From QQWI01 sp964522015 (GTDB taxonomy: Bacteria; Bacillota; Clostridia; Peptostreptococcales; Acidaminobacteraceae): a DNA stretch of 15,657 nucleotides. Positions 1 through 6,685 of the stretch are shown here, piece by piece. The first letter of the stretch is position 1. The number at the start of each line of letters is the position of its first letter. The DNA is taken from positions 1 through 15,657 of the forward strand of contig CAZFST010000052.1 in the NCBI GenBank assembly GCA_964522015.1, read 5' to 3'. The position numbers and the translations under genes are program-made. Under the pieces are notes generated by a model. That model did not search any database, was not told where the DNA came from, and saw only the letters and a program-made list of their open reading frames with translations.

Positions 1-2
1 TA

Positions 3-79
3 TGGCTGGGGATGCAGGACTCGAACCTGCGAAATGACGGAGTCAAAGTCCGTTGCCTTACCGACTTGGCTAATCCCCA
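3..79 (-). tRNA. tRNA-Gln (anticodon TTG)
   Basis: The minus strand folds as a full cloverleaf. The acceptor arm is TGGGGAT paired with ATCCCCA, the T loop is GGTTCGAGTC, and the anticodon stem ACGGA/TCCGT encloses CTTTGAC, giving anticodon TTG for glutamine. The discriminator base is G and the CCA end is encoded (positions 3-5). It is the last tRNA of the five-gene array visible here; the array may continue beyond the window edge. Confidence 0.97.
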
Positions 80-94
80 AGGGATAAAAGGAAA

Positions 95-171
95 TGGGGC
101 GGCTGATGGGTTTTGAACCCACGCATGCAGGAGTCACAGTCCTGTGTCTTAACCACTTGACTACAGCCGCC
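95..171 (-). tRNA. tRNA-His (anticodon GTG)
   Basis: Cloverleaf on the minus strand with anticodon stem CAGGA/TCCTG around CTGTGAC, so anticodon GTG for histidine. The acceptor arm is eight pairs long, GGCGGCTG with CAGCCGCC, which supplies the extra G-1:C73 pair that histidyl-tRNA synthetase recognises. The G-1 is therefore genomically encoded. The CCA end is encoded at 95-97. It lies 15 bases upstream of tRNA-Gln. Confidence 0.97.
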
Positions 172-174
172 ATA

Positions 175-251
175 TGGCGTGCCAACAGGGATTCGAACCC
201 CGGACCTACGGCTTAGAAGGCCGTTGCTCTATCCAGCTGAGCTATTGGCAC
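175..251 (-). tRNA. tRNA-Arg (anticodon TCT)
   Basis: Cloverleaf on the minus strand: acceptor GTGCCAA/TTGGCAC, D arm AGCTCAGCTGGATAGAGC, anticodon stem ACGGC/GCCGT around CTTCTAA, so anticodon TCT reading AGA/AGG arginine codons. The T loop is GGTTCGAATC and CCA is encoded at 175-177. Only three bases separate it from tRNA-His, so the two must be processed from one precursor. Confidence 0.97.
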
Positions 252-259
252 ATATTTGT

Positions 260-333
260 TGGAGCGGGTGAAGGGAATCGGACCCTCACAACCAGCTTGG
301 AAGGCTGGGGCTCTACCATTGAGCTACACCCGC
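260..333 (-). tRNA. tRNA-Gly (anticodon TCC)
   Basis: Cloverleaf on the minus strand: acceptor GCGGGTG/CACCCGC, anticodon stem CCAGC/GCTGG around CTTCCAA, so anticodon TCC for glycine. The T loop is GGTCCGATTC. The discriminator is T and CCA is encoded at 260-262. It lies eight bases upstream of tRNA-Arg. Confidence 0.97.
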
Positions 334-344
334 AAATAAAAAGT

Positions 345-421
<77 letters not shown>

Positions 422-438
422 ATTGACTAACGAAATCT

Positions 439-468
439 AGTATAATACATAAACCTATCATCCGTCAA
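439..468 (-). promoter_or_regulatory. Sigma-A-type promoter of the tRNA array
   Basis: Read on the minus strand, TTGACG (463-468) is followed after 18 bases by TATACT (439-444). Transcription would start near 432, roughly ten bases before tRNA-Pro. The match and position make it the likely promoter for all five tRNAs. No convincing terminator separates it from the upstream phosphodiesterase gene, so some read-through into the array is also possible. Confidence 0.75.
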
Positions 469-532
469 CCGCTTTTCAAAAAGTTTTTTCAAAGTTTTTT
501 TCTGAGCTTGTTAAAACTAGAATAAGACTGGG

Positions 533-1009
533 TTAAAATAGATAGAAGTGTTCAAAACGAAGGATTCCAGCTTCAATCGTTAAAATGCTATAAGATCTAG
601 ACGCTCCGTCTTTGGGCAACGAGAGACTTCCGGGATTATGCATGATAATACCATTTATTGTCTCTGTTACCGCAATGTGCGTATGCCCAAACAGCACAGC
701 TGACACATTTTTTTTATGACCATACTGATAAATTTCCGATAAATGATGTTTTACGCCAAATAAATGGCCATGAGCCAGCAAAATTTTCACCCCAGAAAGG
801 GTGACCACAAGTTCGTCGTCACCACTTTTTGGACCATCGCAATTACCACGAACCCCATAAAATACCTTTATATGATCCTTTTGAAGCCACTGCATGTCTG
901 AAATATGATCCCCAAGATGAATGACCCCATCAACGTTTTCTAAAACTGGCTTAAGTTCACGAACGGCACTTTCATCCCCATGACTATCCGCTAAAATCAA
1001 ATACTTCAT
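533..1009 (-). CDS. yfcE: YfcE/MJ0936-family metallophosphoesterase
   Basis: A 158-residue cytosolic phosphodiesterase of the small calcineurin-like fold. The two-metal site is complete: D8 and H10 (ADSHGD), D34 (HLGDH), N56 (GNCD), H80/H82 (AHGH) and H109/H111 (GHTH). Family members hydrolyse phosphodiesters in vitro; the physiological substrate is generally unknown and cannot be read from the sequence. Its ATG overlaps the stop of rdgB by four bases (ATGA type), so translation is probably coupled. The order rph-rdgB-phosphodiesterase is also found in Bacillus (rph-ysnA-ysnB), which supports a conserved operon. No clear terminator follows it before the tRNA promoter. Confidence 0.93.
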   Translation of the reverse strand: MKYLILADSHGDESAVRELKPVLENVDGVIHLGDHISDMQWLQKDHIKVFYGVRGNCDGPKSGDDELVVTLSGVKILLAHGHLFGVKHHLSEIYQYGHKKNVSAVLFGHTHIAVTETINGIIMHNPGSLSLPKDGASRSYSILTIEAGILRFEHFYLF

Positions 1010-1602
1010 ACTTCACCCTCAAAAAAAAGTCTCATTTGAGTCAAGGCTAAAAAACGATGTGAAATTGCATTTTTTTCACTAGGTAATAACTCAGCATAGG
1101 TTTTTCCAAGTTCGGGAACATAAAAAATCGGATCGTAACCAAATCCGGCATTACCAGCATAATCTTTAATGATTAGACCTTTAACTTCCCCACGGGTGAT
1201 ATTGGTACCACCATCTGGATTGACATAGGCCATTACGCAGACGAACTTAGCCGTTCTTTTATCGTCTGAAGTGCTGAGAAGGGCATTTAAAAGCTTAATA
1301 TTATTATCTGAAGCGCTAGCACCCTCACCTGCATAACGGGCTGAAAACACCCCTGGCGCCCCTGATAAAGCATCTACCATAAGACCTGAATCATCTGCTA
1401 AAACTGGCAGTGAAACCAGTGCTGCAATTTCTTGGGCTTTTTTCAGTGCATTTGCTTCAAAAGTATCCCCATCTTCAATCACATCATAGTTTCCTAACGA
1501 CACATCACCAAGGGACAGCACTTCATAACCAAGAGGTTCAAGCATTTGTCTGACTTCTGATAGTTTATGTTTGTTTTGCGTTGCTAAAACAATCTTTTTC
1601 AT
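1006..1602 (-). CDS. rdgB: XTP/dITP diphosphatase (RdgB/HAM1 family)
   Basis: House-cleaning enzyme that hydrolyses non-canonical purine nucleotides (XTP, dITP, ITP) to the monophosphate and pyrophosphate, keeping them out of DNA and RNA. Family motifs are in order: ATQNKHK (7-13) for phosphate binding, LADDSGL (68-74) with the catalytic aspartates, FGYDPIF (154-160) and SHR (181-183) for the base. The start is placed at ATG 1600-1602, giving 198 residues, the usual family length. An in-frame TTG six codons upstream is rejected because its next codon pair forms the Shine-Dalgarno AAGGAG, nine bases before the chosen ATG. Only one base separates this start from the rph stop; the 3' end overlaps the next gene by four bases. 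Confidence 0.95.
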   Translation of the reverse strand: MKKIVLATQNKHKLSEVRQMLEPLGYEVLSLGDVSLGNYDVIEDGDTFEANALKKAQEIAALVSLPVLADDSGLMVDALSGAPGVFSARYAGEGASASDNNIKLLNALLSTSDDKRTAKFVCVMAYVNPDGGTNITRGEVKGLIIKDYAGNAGFGYDPIFYVPELGKTYAELLPSEKNAISHRFLALTQMRLFFEGEV

Positions 1603-1603
1603 C

Positions 1604-2338
1604 CTAATGATCTCCTTCAATTGCCCCTAGTGCTTTAAGTTGATGTTGAAATAAATCCTGAATCCCTTTTTCTGCAAGGTCATACAGGGCATTTAACTCG
1701 TTTCTTGTGAAGGGTCGTTCCTCACCCGTACCTTGAATTTCAATGATTTCTCCCAGGTTATTGGCAATGACATTCATGTCCACCTGAGCACTGGAATCTT
1801 CAAGATAATTTAGATCCAGACAAGGGACATCTTTAACGATGCCTACGCTAATGGCCGCAATTTGAGAACAAACAGGATTTTCTTTGATTAAGCCTTCTTC
1901 CATTAGGGATTGTACGGCATCCACCAGAGCTACATACGCCCCTGTAATAGCCGCCGTACGGGTTCCCCCATCAGCTTGTAGGACATCACAATCAATCCAT
2001 ATGGTACGCTCACCTAAAAGGTTTAAATTAATCACAGACCGTAGGCTTCTGCCAATTAAGCGTTGGATTTCCATGGTTCGCCCTTCGAGTTTTCCCTTTG
2101 AAGCTTCACGAATTTTTCTTTGATGGGTGGACGCTGGCAGCATGGAATACTCTGCTGTTAGCCACCCCTGACCCTTGCCCTTTAAAAATGGTGGAACCTT
2201 TTCTTCTATACTGACATTGCACAATACCTTCGTATCTCCCATTTCAATCAATACCGAGCCCCTTGGGTGCTTGATGTATTGTCTGGTAATTTTAACTGGG
2301 CGTATGGCATCAGATGCTCTTAGATCTAGTCTTTCCAT
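1604..2338 (-). CDS. rph: Ribonuclease PH
   Basis: Phosphate-dependent 3'-5' exoribonuclease that trims tRNA 3' trailers and other structured RNA ends in the cytosol, acting as a ring-shaped hexamer. The 244 residues match the family length. Visible landmarks: RPVKITR near the N-terminus (13-19), GRTMEIQRLIGRSLR (86-100), the phosphate-binding GGTRT (124-128), the acidic catalytic stretch LDLNYLEDSSAQVDMN (174-189) and QGTGEERPF (202-210). The ATG is preceded by AAAGGAAG at good spacing. It opens the rph-rdgB-phosphodiesterase operon. All five downstream tRNAs already encode CCA, so RNase PH here would trim trailers rather than expose a site for CCA addition. Confidence 0.96.
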   Translation of the reverse strand: MERLDLRASDAIRPVKITRQYIKHPRGSVLIEMGDTKVLCNVSIEEKVPPFLKGKGQGWLTAEYSMLPASTHQRKIREASKGKLEGRTMEIQRLIGRSLRSVINLNLLGERTIWIDCDVLQADGGTRTAAITGAYVALVDAVQSLMEEGLIKENPVCSQIAAISVGIVKDVPCLDLNYLEDSSAQVDMNVIANNLGEIIEIQGTGEERPFTRNELNALYDLAEKGIQDLFQHQLKALGAIEGDH

Positions 2339-2429
2339 ATGGTTACTTCCTTTCGGATATTGTCAGTGCTTACGAGTTTCTTTAACCCTTCGACGAATCA
2401 ATTCCACAATGCCATGGCGGGTGCATTAA

Positions 2430-2463
2430 ATTCTACCATAGGTTGTAGCTTTCTCAAAGTCAA
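2430..2463 (-). promoter_or_regulatory. Candidate promoter of the rph operon
   Basis: Two overlapping sigma-A-like readings exist on the minus strand: TTGAGA (2452-2457), 16 bases, TAGAAT (2430-2435); or TTGACT (2458-2463), 17 bases, TATGGT (2435-2440). Either would give an rph leader of about 85-90 bases. The site lies just after the terminator of the preceding regulatory cassette, where an operon promoter is expected. Which pair is used cannot be decided from sequence. Confidence 0.5.
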
Positions 2464-2519
2464 AAGGTGCTCAAAAACGCGAAGTCTTGGTTAATATCCA
2501 AGTAAAAGTTCAAAAAATC

Positions 2520-2543
2520 AAAAAAGCGCAAAGCGCTTTTTTT
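2520..2543 (-). terminator. Intrinsic terminator after the partner-switch cassette
   Basis: A perfect inverted repeat AAAAAAGCGC / GCGCTTTTTT (2520-2529 and 2533-2542) with a three-base loop ends in a T run on either strand. On the minus strand it sits 45 bases after the phosphatase stop, so it should end the three-gene regulatory transcript. It is symmetrical and could work in both directions. Confidence 0.85.
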
Positions 2544-2587
2544 GAGTTTCTTTAGGTTGAATCTAATACTCAACATTAATTCTTGCT

Positions 2588-3757
2588 TTACTCTGTAACC
2601 TTGATGAGCATCATGGCAACGTCATCCGTAAACTCACTTTGATTTGCTTTATGTATCATATGAAACGCATAAAAAATTTCATTCAAGAAATCATCCGGAT
2701 TTTTTTCCATCGCATATCTTAGCCGTTTACCTAAATTCAAAACTTTTTCCCAACCTGTAAAATCACCAGCTTCACCAGAACAGAAAAGCCCATCGGTATA
2801 AAGAAAAACAGCATCCTCCTTTTTTATAGGGATACTTAAAGTCTCAAAAGGTACATCATCGATCATGCCAATCAAAAACCCATTTTGTCTAATTTCTTCA
2901 AAACTTTGAGTGTCATGATGATAAAGCATAGGATAGGGCTGACCAGCGTTGGCAAAATGCAAGATGCCATCTTCAATGATACCTACAAAAGCCGTAAACA
3001 CCAAGTAGTTATCAGCACCAGCGAAATCGAAAATTGAGAAGATGGAGCGATTCATCTCTTCTAGAATCTCATTGGGCTTAATATTAGGTTTATCGATGCT
3101 TTTTCTATAAAGGATTTTAACCATGGACGAGGCCATACCGGCTGCAATACCATGTCCTGTAACATCCGCAATAACAAAGTGTGTACGACCATCAATTTGA
3201 AGGCAATCAAAATAATCACCACCTATGCCAAGTGATGGGTGGTACTTAGTATGCAAATCAATACCTATAAATCCATCCGTTTTTGGCAACATGATATTTG
3301 CGAATGTGTTTGCATTCTTCAGTTCTTCGTTGATTCTGCGATTAAGTTCTACAATGGTACGATTTTGTTCGTACAATAGTAATGCGTTTTTTGCTTTCAA
3401 TGGCAAGAGAATCTTCATATCATTGGGTGATAAGGGCTTTGTAAAATAATCAACCGCCCCAATCAGCAATGTTTTTTCTATGGACTTAATCTCAGTGATG
3501 GCACTATTCACAATCACTGGTATATCATGTGTTAAAGGATTTAATTTAAGTGCTTTTAATGTTTCATAACCATCTAAAACCGGCATTATAATATCCAAAA
3601 TAATCATATCTATTTGAACCTTAGCAACAATGTCCAAAACTTGCTGACCGTCAACAGCTTCCTCAAAATGAAGATCTTGAAGACTTTGTGCTAATATTTT
3701 TTTGATTAAAACACGGTTCATTGCTGCATCATCTGCTATCAGAATGCGATAAGCCAC
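2588..3757 (-). CDS. Response regulator fused to PP2C-type serine phosphatase (RsbU/SpoIIE-like)
   Basis: A 389-residue two-domain cytosolic protein. Residues 1-120 are a receiver domain with acidic pocket D9/D10, phospho-acceptor D55, switch S85 and K107. Residues about 120-150 form a helical linker, likely coiled coil. Residues 155-389 are a PPM/SpoIIE-type phosphatase with intact metal motifs: GGD (179-181), ADVTGHG (197-203), NAG (270-272), LYTDG (319-323) and TDDVAM (377-382). By analogy with RsbU/SpoIIE it should dephosphorylate the STAS antagonist encoded 15 bases upstream, with activity set by phosphorylation of D55. No histidine kinase is nearby. The start is a GTG (only initiator that fits), preceded by a G-rich ribosome binding site (GGGGGGTGG, four bases before it). 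Confidence 0.93.
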   Translation of the reverse strand: MAYRILIADDAAMNRVLIKKILAQSLQDLHFEEAVDGQQVLDIVAKVQIDMIILDIIMPVLDGYETLKALKLNPLTHDIPVIVNSAITEIKSIEKTLLIGAVDYFTKPLSPNDMKILLPLKAKNALLLYEQNRTIVELNRRINEELKNANTFANIMLPKTDGFIGIDLHTKYHPSLGIGGDYFDCLQIDGRTHFVIADVTGHGIAAGMASSMVKILYRKSIDKPNIKPNEILEEMNRSIFSIFDFAGADNYLVFTAFVGIIEDGILHFANAGQPYPMLYHHDTQSFEEIRQNGFLIGMIDDVPFETLSIPIKKEDAVFLYTDGLFCSGEAGDFTGWEKVLNLGKRLRYAMEKNPDDFLNEIFYAFHMIHKANQSEFTDDVAMMLIKVTE

Positions 3758-3772
3758 GATGCCACCCCCCTA

Positions 3773-4078
3773 TTAATTAGTCATCTCAAAAAACTGATCT
3801 AATTTCATTAACTTAAAAAGACTTTGAACATCATCACTGGCACCAGACACCTTAAATGTCTTTTGAAGTCCTTTAATCCGCTTGTAGAGACCTATTACAA
3901 ATGTCACGCCAACAGAATCGATATTTTCAGTTTGAGAAAAGCTTAAATCTAAAACCTCGTAAGTGGAAGAATCCGGCAACAATGTTTCTAAGCTTTTGTT
4001 GATCGTTGGTATATTATTCGCAGTCAAGTCTAAAGTAAGGTTCAAATGTACCGTTTGTCCCTCTATGATTCTTTCCAT
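3773..4078 (-). CDS. STAS-domain anti-sigma factor antagonist (SpoIIAA/RsbV-like)
   Basis: A 101-residue single STAS domain. The segment ENIDSVGVTFVIGLYKR (51-67) matches the phosphorylation loop of SpoIIAA/RsbV; S55 aligns with the serine that the anti-sigma kinase phosphorylates (DSSG in SpoIIAA). Unphosphorylated antagonist is expected to bind the partner kinase and release its target. The ATG follows a strong AGGAGG located inside the last codons of the upstream kinase-like gene, with only two bases between the stop and this start, so synthesis of the two partners is probably coupled. The motif reads DSVG instead of the commoner DSSG. The target regulator is not encoded here. Confidence 0.9.
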   Translation of the reverse strand: MERIIEGQTVHLNLTLDLTANNIPTINKSLETLLPDSSTYEVLDLSFSQTENIDSVGVTFVIGLYKRIKGLQKTFKVSGASDDVQSLFKLMKLDQFFEMTN

Positions 4079-4080
4079 GA

Positions 4081-4518
4081 TTACGCCTCCTGATTCAATT
4101 CAAGTGTGATTGTGACTTGATTAGCCACAACGTTTAGTTTAAAAGCCATTTCAAGAATGGTTTGATAGCCACGATGACGCTCTCTCAAAAGTAAATCATC
4201 GTTTTGCTCTGTACTTTGAGTTCTTAGATCAATTCCCTTTCCCTCATCGCTTACTTCAAAAACCAAACCTAATGGGTCGCTATAAACCCGACAGGTAACA
4301 AGTTTTTCTAAATCAAAACGATTGCCATGTTCAACTGCATTATTGAGAATTTCTCTCAGCATAAAACTAATTTTAAATAACTTCGAATTATCTAGTGCAA
4401 ATCTTGGCTGTTGTTGTGCACTTTGTGTTTTAAGCGTATCGATAATTTCATGAACAGCCTCATCAACAGCCTGAAAAGAGGATATTATCCGATTTTCATA
4501 CAAAATCATACCATTCAT
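4081..4518 (-). CDS. Anti-sigma-type serine kinase, HATPase_c fold (RsbW/SpoIIAB-like)
   Basis: About 145 residues with a GHKL ATPase fold. The N box is EILNNAVEHGN (56-66) with E56 and N60 for catalysis and Mg2+; the G1 box is DEGKGID (91-97). Where SpoIIAB has a GMGF glycine motif, this protein has HRGY (115-118), so the first glycine is lost. Expected role: bind and hold a sigma factor or another target, and phosphorylate the STAS protein encoded next. The start is placed at ATG 4516-4518, seven bases after AAAGG; an in-frame TTG six codons upstream precedes that site and is unlikely. It is the first gene of the cassette, 64 bases after the amidase stop, with no clear promoter or terminator between. 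No sigma factor follows, unlike sigB or sigF loci. Confidence 0.85.
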   Translation of the reverse strand: MNGMILYENRIISSFQAVDEAVHEIIDTLKTQSAQQQPRFALDNSKLFKISFMLREILNNAVEHGNRFDLEKLVTCRVYSDPLGLVFEVSDEGKGIDLRTQSTEQNDDLLLRERHRGYQTILEMAFKLNVVANQVTITLELNQEA

Positions 4519-4582
4519 CACCTCACCTTTTATCAAAAAAGTACTTGACGAGTTTCTACCCTCAAAGAGGTGTATTTATGCA

Positions 4583-6685
4583 CTATGGCTTCAAATATTT
4601 TTGCACCCCCTCAGCCAGTCCCTGTACAATTATTTCAATATAATTGGCATCGTTTAATTGATTAATTTCTTCCGGATTTGACAAGAAGCCAATTTCCGCT
4701 AAAACAGCAGGCATCTGGGTTTCGCGGATGACGACTAAATTAGGTCGTTCGATAATCCCCCGACTTTTTGCACCTGACTTTGTAACAAGACTTTCAAGTA
4801 AATCCGAGGCCAACCGTTTGCTATCACGACCATCGGCAACATAGAGCATCTCTATACCCTTTGCTGAAGCCATTGGTGCCGAGTTCAGATGTAACGACAA
4901 GAACACATCTGCTTTGAGGTCATTTGCGATGGTGGCTCTGTCATATAAACCAACGTAATTATCATAATCCCTAGTCAAGTAAACCCGATAACCAAAACTT
5001 TCAAGTGATTTCTTGAGTTTAATGGCAACACTCAGGGCAATATCTTTTTCTTTGGTACCATCTAGCTTACTAATTGCACCGGGATCTTTCCCCCCGTGAC
5101 CTGCATCTATCACAATTAATTTGTCTGTGAGTTTATTTTGGGCGACTTCTACTTTTAAAGTGGGATTTTCAAATCTGATTTCTAATTGCTGTGTTTCTTT
5201 TCCCATTGTACGGTCTAAATAGGTTACACCCTCTGATAGTCTCATAGTCACCAGATAGAAACCATCCACCAGAACAACATCCAGCGTGTCAACCATGTGA
5301 TCATTTGGCTTAAGCTCAAAATTATTTAAGTAGGCATAAGCTTCTGGCACTCGTAATTGTAAGATGCGATTGTCCTTGTCGTACATGGTTTGATAAGCCA
5401 TGGATTTTTGGCCTTCAATGTAGAGAATAGCTGAGGAGTCTGCATCTTTACCATAGTAAAAATCACCGATAGGATTTTCTGACACATAGCAAAAGATTTC
5501 ATTGCCCTCTTCATGAATGAATACACGATTTTGAATGGCTTCACTGTCAAGGTTCACGGTAATGCGGGAGTAGACTTTTGATTTGCCATATAAAGCATTG
5601 CCTGTCTGTTGGGCAGACTGATAATTGGCGATACCACCTGAGGCTACTGAAACAACTGCACTACCGGCCTCATCCTGTGACAAGCGGGTCTCAAGGATAT
5701 CGATCAAAACTTGCTTGCCCTTAGTGGTGATATTGTAGGTTGGGGCTTCTGCAGTTTTGATTACCAGCGCTTTGGCCCCTTGAATTGAGTCAAGTCTCAC
5801 GTCTTGCACGGTATTCACAAATTGAATGCGAATCCCTTTGGCTTCTTTGATAATTTCGTAGCCTCTTTGCCGACCAAGCTCAATCACAACCCGGGTTTTA
5901 GGTAAGGGCTCTTTTTCAAATTGGGATGCACGGATGCTGATAATATCATTTTTAGTGATTCTCTGCAGGACAACACCAGTGCTATCCACCCTTGTTCGAT
6001 CAGAAAATTTCATCAGAGTATTGGGCAAATCAATGACCAATTGATTGCTTTCACCGACTTGTCCACCATTTAAATAAAATGATGAAACCTCCACATTCCC
6101 AGTGGTTTGAAGAAAAACTTCTTGAAAGGCTCCAGTATCGCTAAAAGTTATATTCGTGAACGCTTGTTGCTTCTGATTCAGGATCACTGTTCTCGTATCG
6201 CCTACCCAGTTAACCACCAAACCCAATTGTTCAGATATAAATCGCACTGGCACCAAGGTTCTGTTCACACCTTCAAAGTTCATTAACTTTGCAGGCACGT
6301 TATCTGGCAGATTATAAGATACCCCATTAACCTTGGCCTTAGCGCTGTCAACGGTTAGCACCATGGTCTTGCCTTTATAGACGATGGTGACAGTTTGCTT
6401 AATGGCGTCCCAAGTGACTTTTGCACCAATACTCTCACTAATCACCCGGACAGGCACCAAAGTTCGATCCTTCCCATTGAGATTATAAAGAATGGCTGGC
6501 ATATCTGTAACAACATCGTTGCTACCCATCAAGAGGTTTGCCGCAACATAGGATCCTTCAACACCTGAAACACCATCTACAAGTGAAACCTTGTCAGCTT
6601 CTGAATATTTCGAAGCATAAACACCAGGGAAAGAGCTGATTAAAATCATGACAATTAATGCGAAAACACTGAACTTTCGCATCAT
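4583..6685 (-). CDS. Secreted N-acetylmuramoyl-L-alanine amidase (Amidase_3) with two copper-amine-oxidase-N-like repeats and AMIN region
   Basis: A 700-residue exported peptidoglycan hydrolase that cuts the bond between N-acetylmuramic acid and the stem-peptide L-alanine. Residues 1-24 are a signal peptide (MMRK, hydrophobic stretch, VYA). Residues about 60-170 hold two copies of the RTLVPVR-ISE-G motif (74-87 and 142-155), typical of the copper amine oxidase N-terminal-like domain common in clostridial envelope proteins. Residues about 175-515 look like AMIN-type beta domains for wall binding. Residues 521-700 are the catalytic domain: zinc ligands H530 (DAGHGG), E546 and H599 (SLHLN), and catalytic E664 (LAEIGF). 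The ATG overlaps the previous stop by four bases, with GAGG eight bases upstream. It ends the pcrA-to-amidase run. Confidence 0.94.
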   Translation of the reverse strand: MMRKFSVFALIVMILISSFPGVYASKYSEADKVSLVDGVSGVEGSYVAANLLMGSNDVVTDMPAILYNLNGKDRTLVPVRVISESIGAKVTWDAIKQTVTIVYKGKTMVLTVDSAKAKVNGVSYNLPDNVPAKLMNFEGVNRTLVPVRFISEQLGLVVNWVGDTRTVILNQKQQAFTNITFSDTGAFQEVFLQTTGNVEVSSFYLNGGQVGESNQLVIDLPNTLMKFSDRTRVDSTGVVLQRITKNDIISIRASQFEKEPLPKTRVVIELGRQRGYEIIKEAKGIRIQFVNTVQDVRLDSIQGAKALVIKTAEAPTYNITTKGKQVLIDILETRLSQDEAGSAVVSVASGGIANYQSAQQTGNALYGKSKVYSRITVNLDSEAIQNRVFIHEEGNEIFCYVSENPIGDFYYGKDADSSAILYIEGQKSMAYQTMYDKDNRILQLRVPEAYAYLNNFELKPNDHMVDTLDVVLVDGFYLVTMRLSEGVTYLDRTMGKETQQLEIRFENPTLKVEVAQNKLTDKLIVIDAGHGGKDPGAISKLDGTKEKDIALSVAIKLKKSLESFGYRVYLTRDYDNYVGLYDRATIANDLKADVFLSLHLNSAPMASAKGIEMLYVADGRDSKRLASDLLESLVTKSGAKSRGIIERPNLVVIRETQMPAVLAEIGFLSNPEEINQLNDANYIEIIVQGLAEGVQKYLKP

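Noticed and set aside
422..532. Terminator after the phosphodiesterase gene in the A/T-rich stretch near 475-505
   Set aside because: The runs of A and T form only short, weak pairings without a GC-containing stem; no credible hairpin.
1603..1620. Upstream TTG start for rdgB
   Set aside because: The extra codons consist of the Shine-Dalgarno AAGGAG that serves the ATG at 1602; the shorter product matches the family N-terminus.
4519..4582. Sigma-B-like promoter (GGGTAG) before the anti-sigma cassette
   Set aside because: There is a GGGTAG but no GTTT-like -35 at 12-15 bases, and no good sigma-A pair either.
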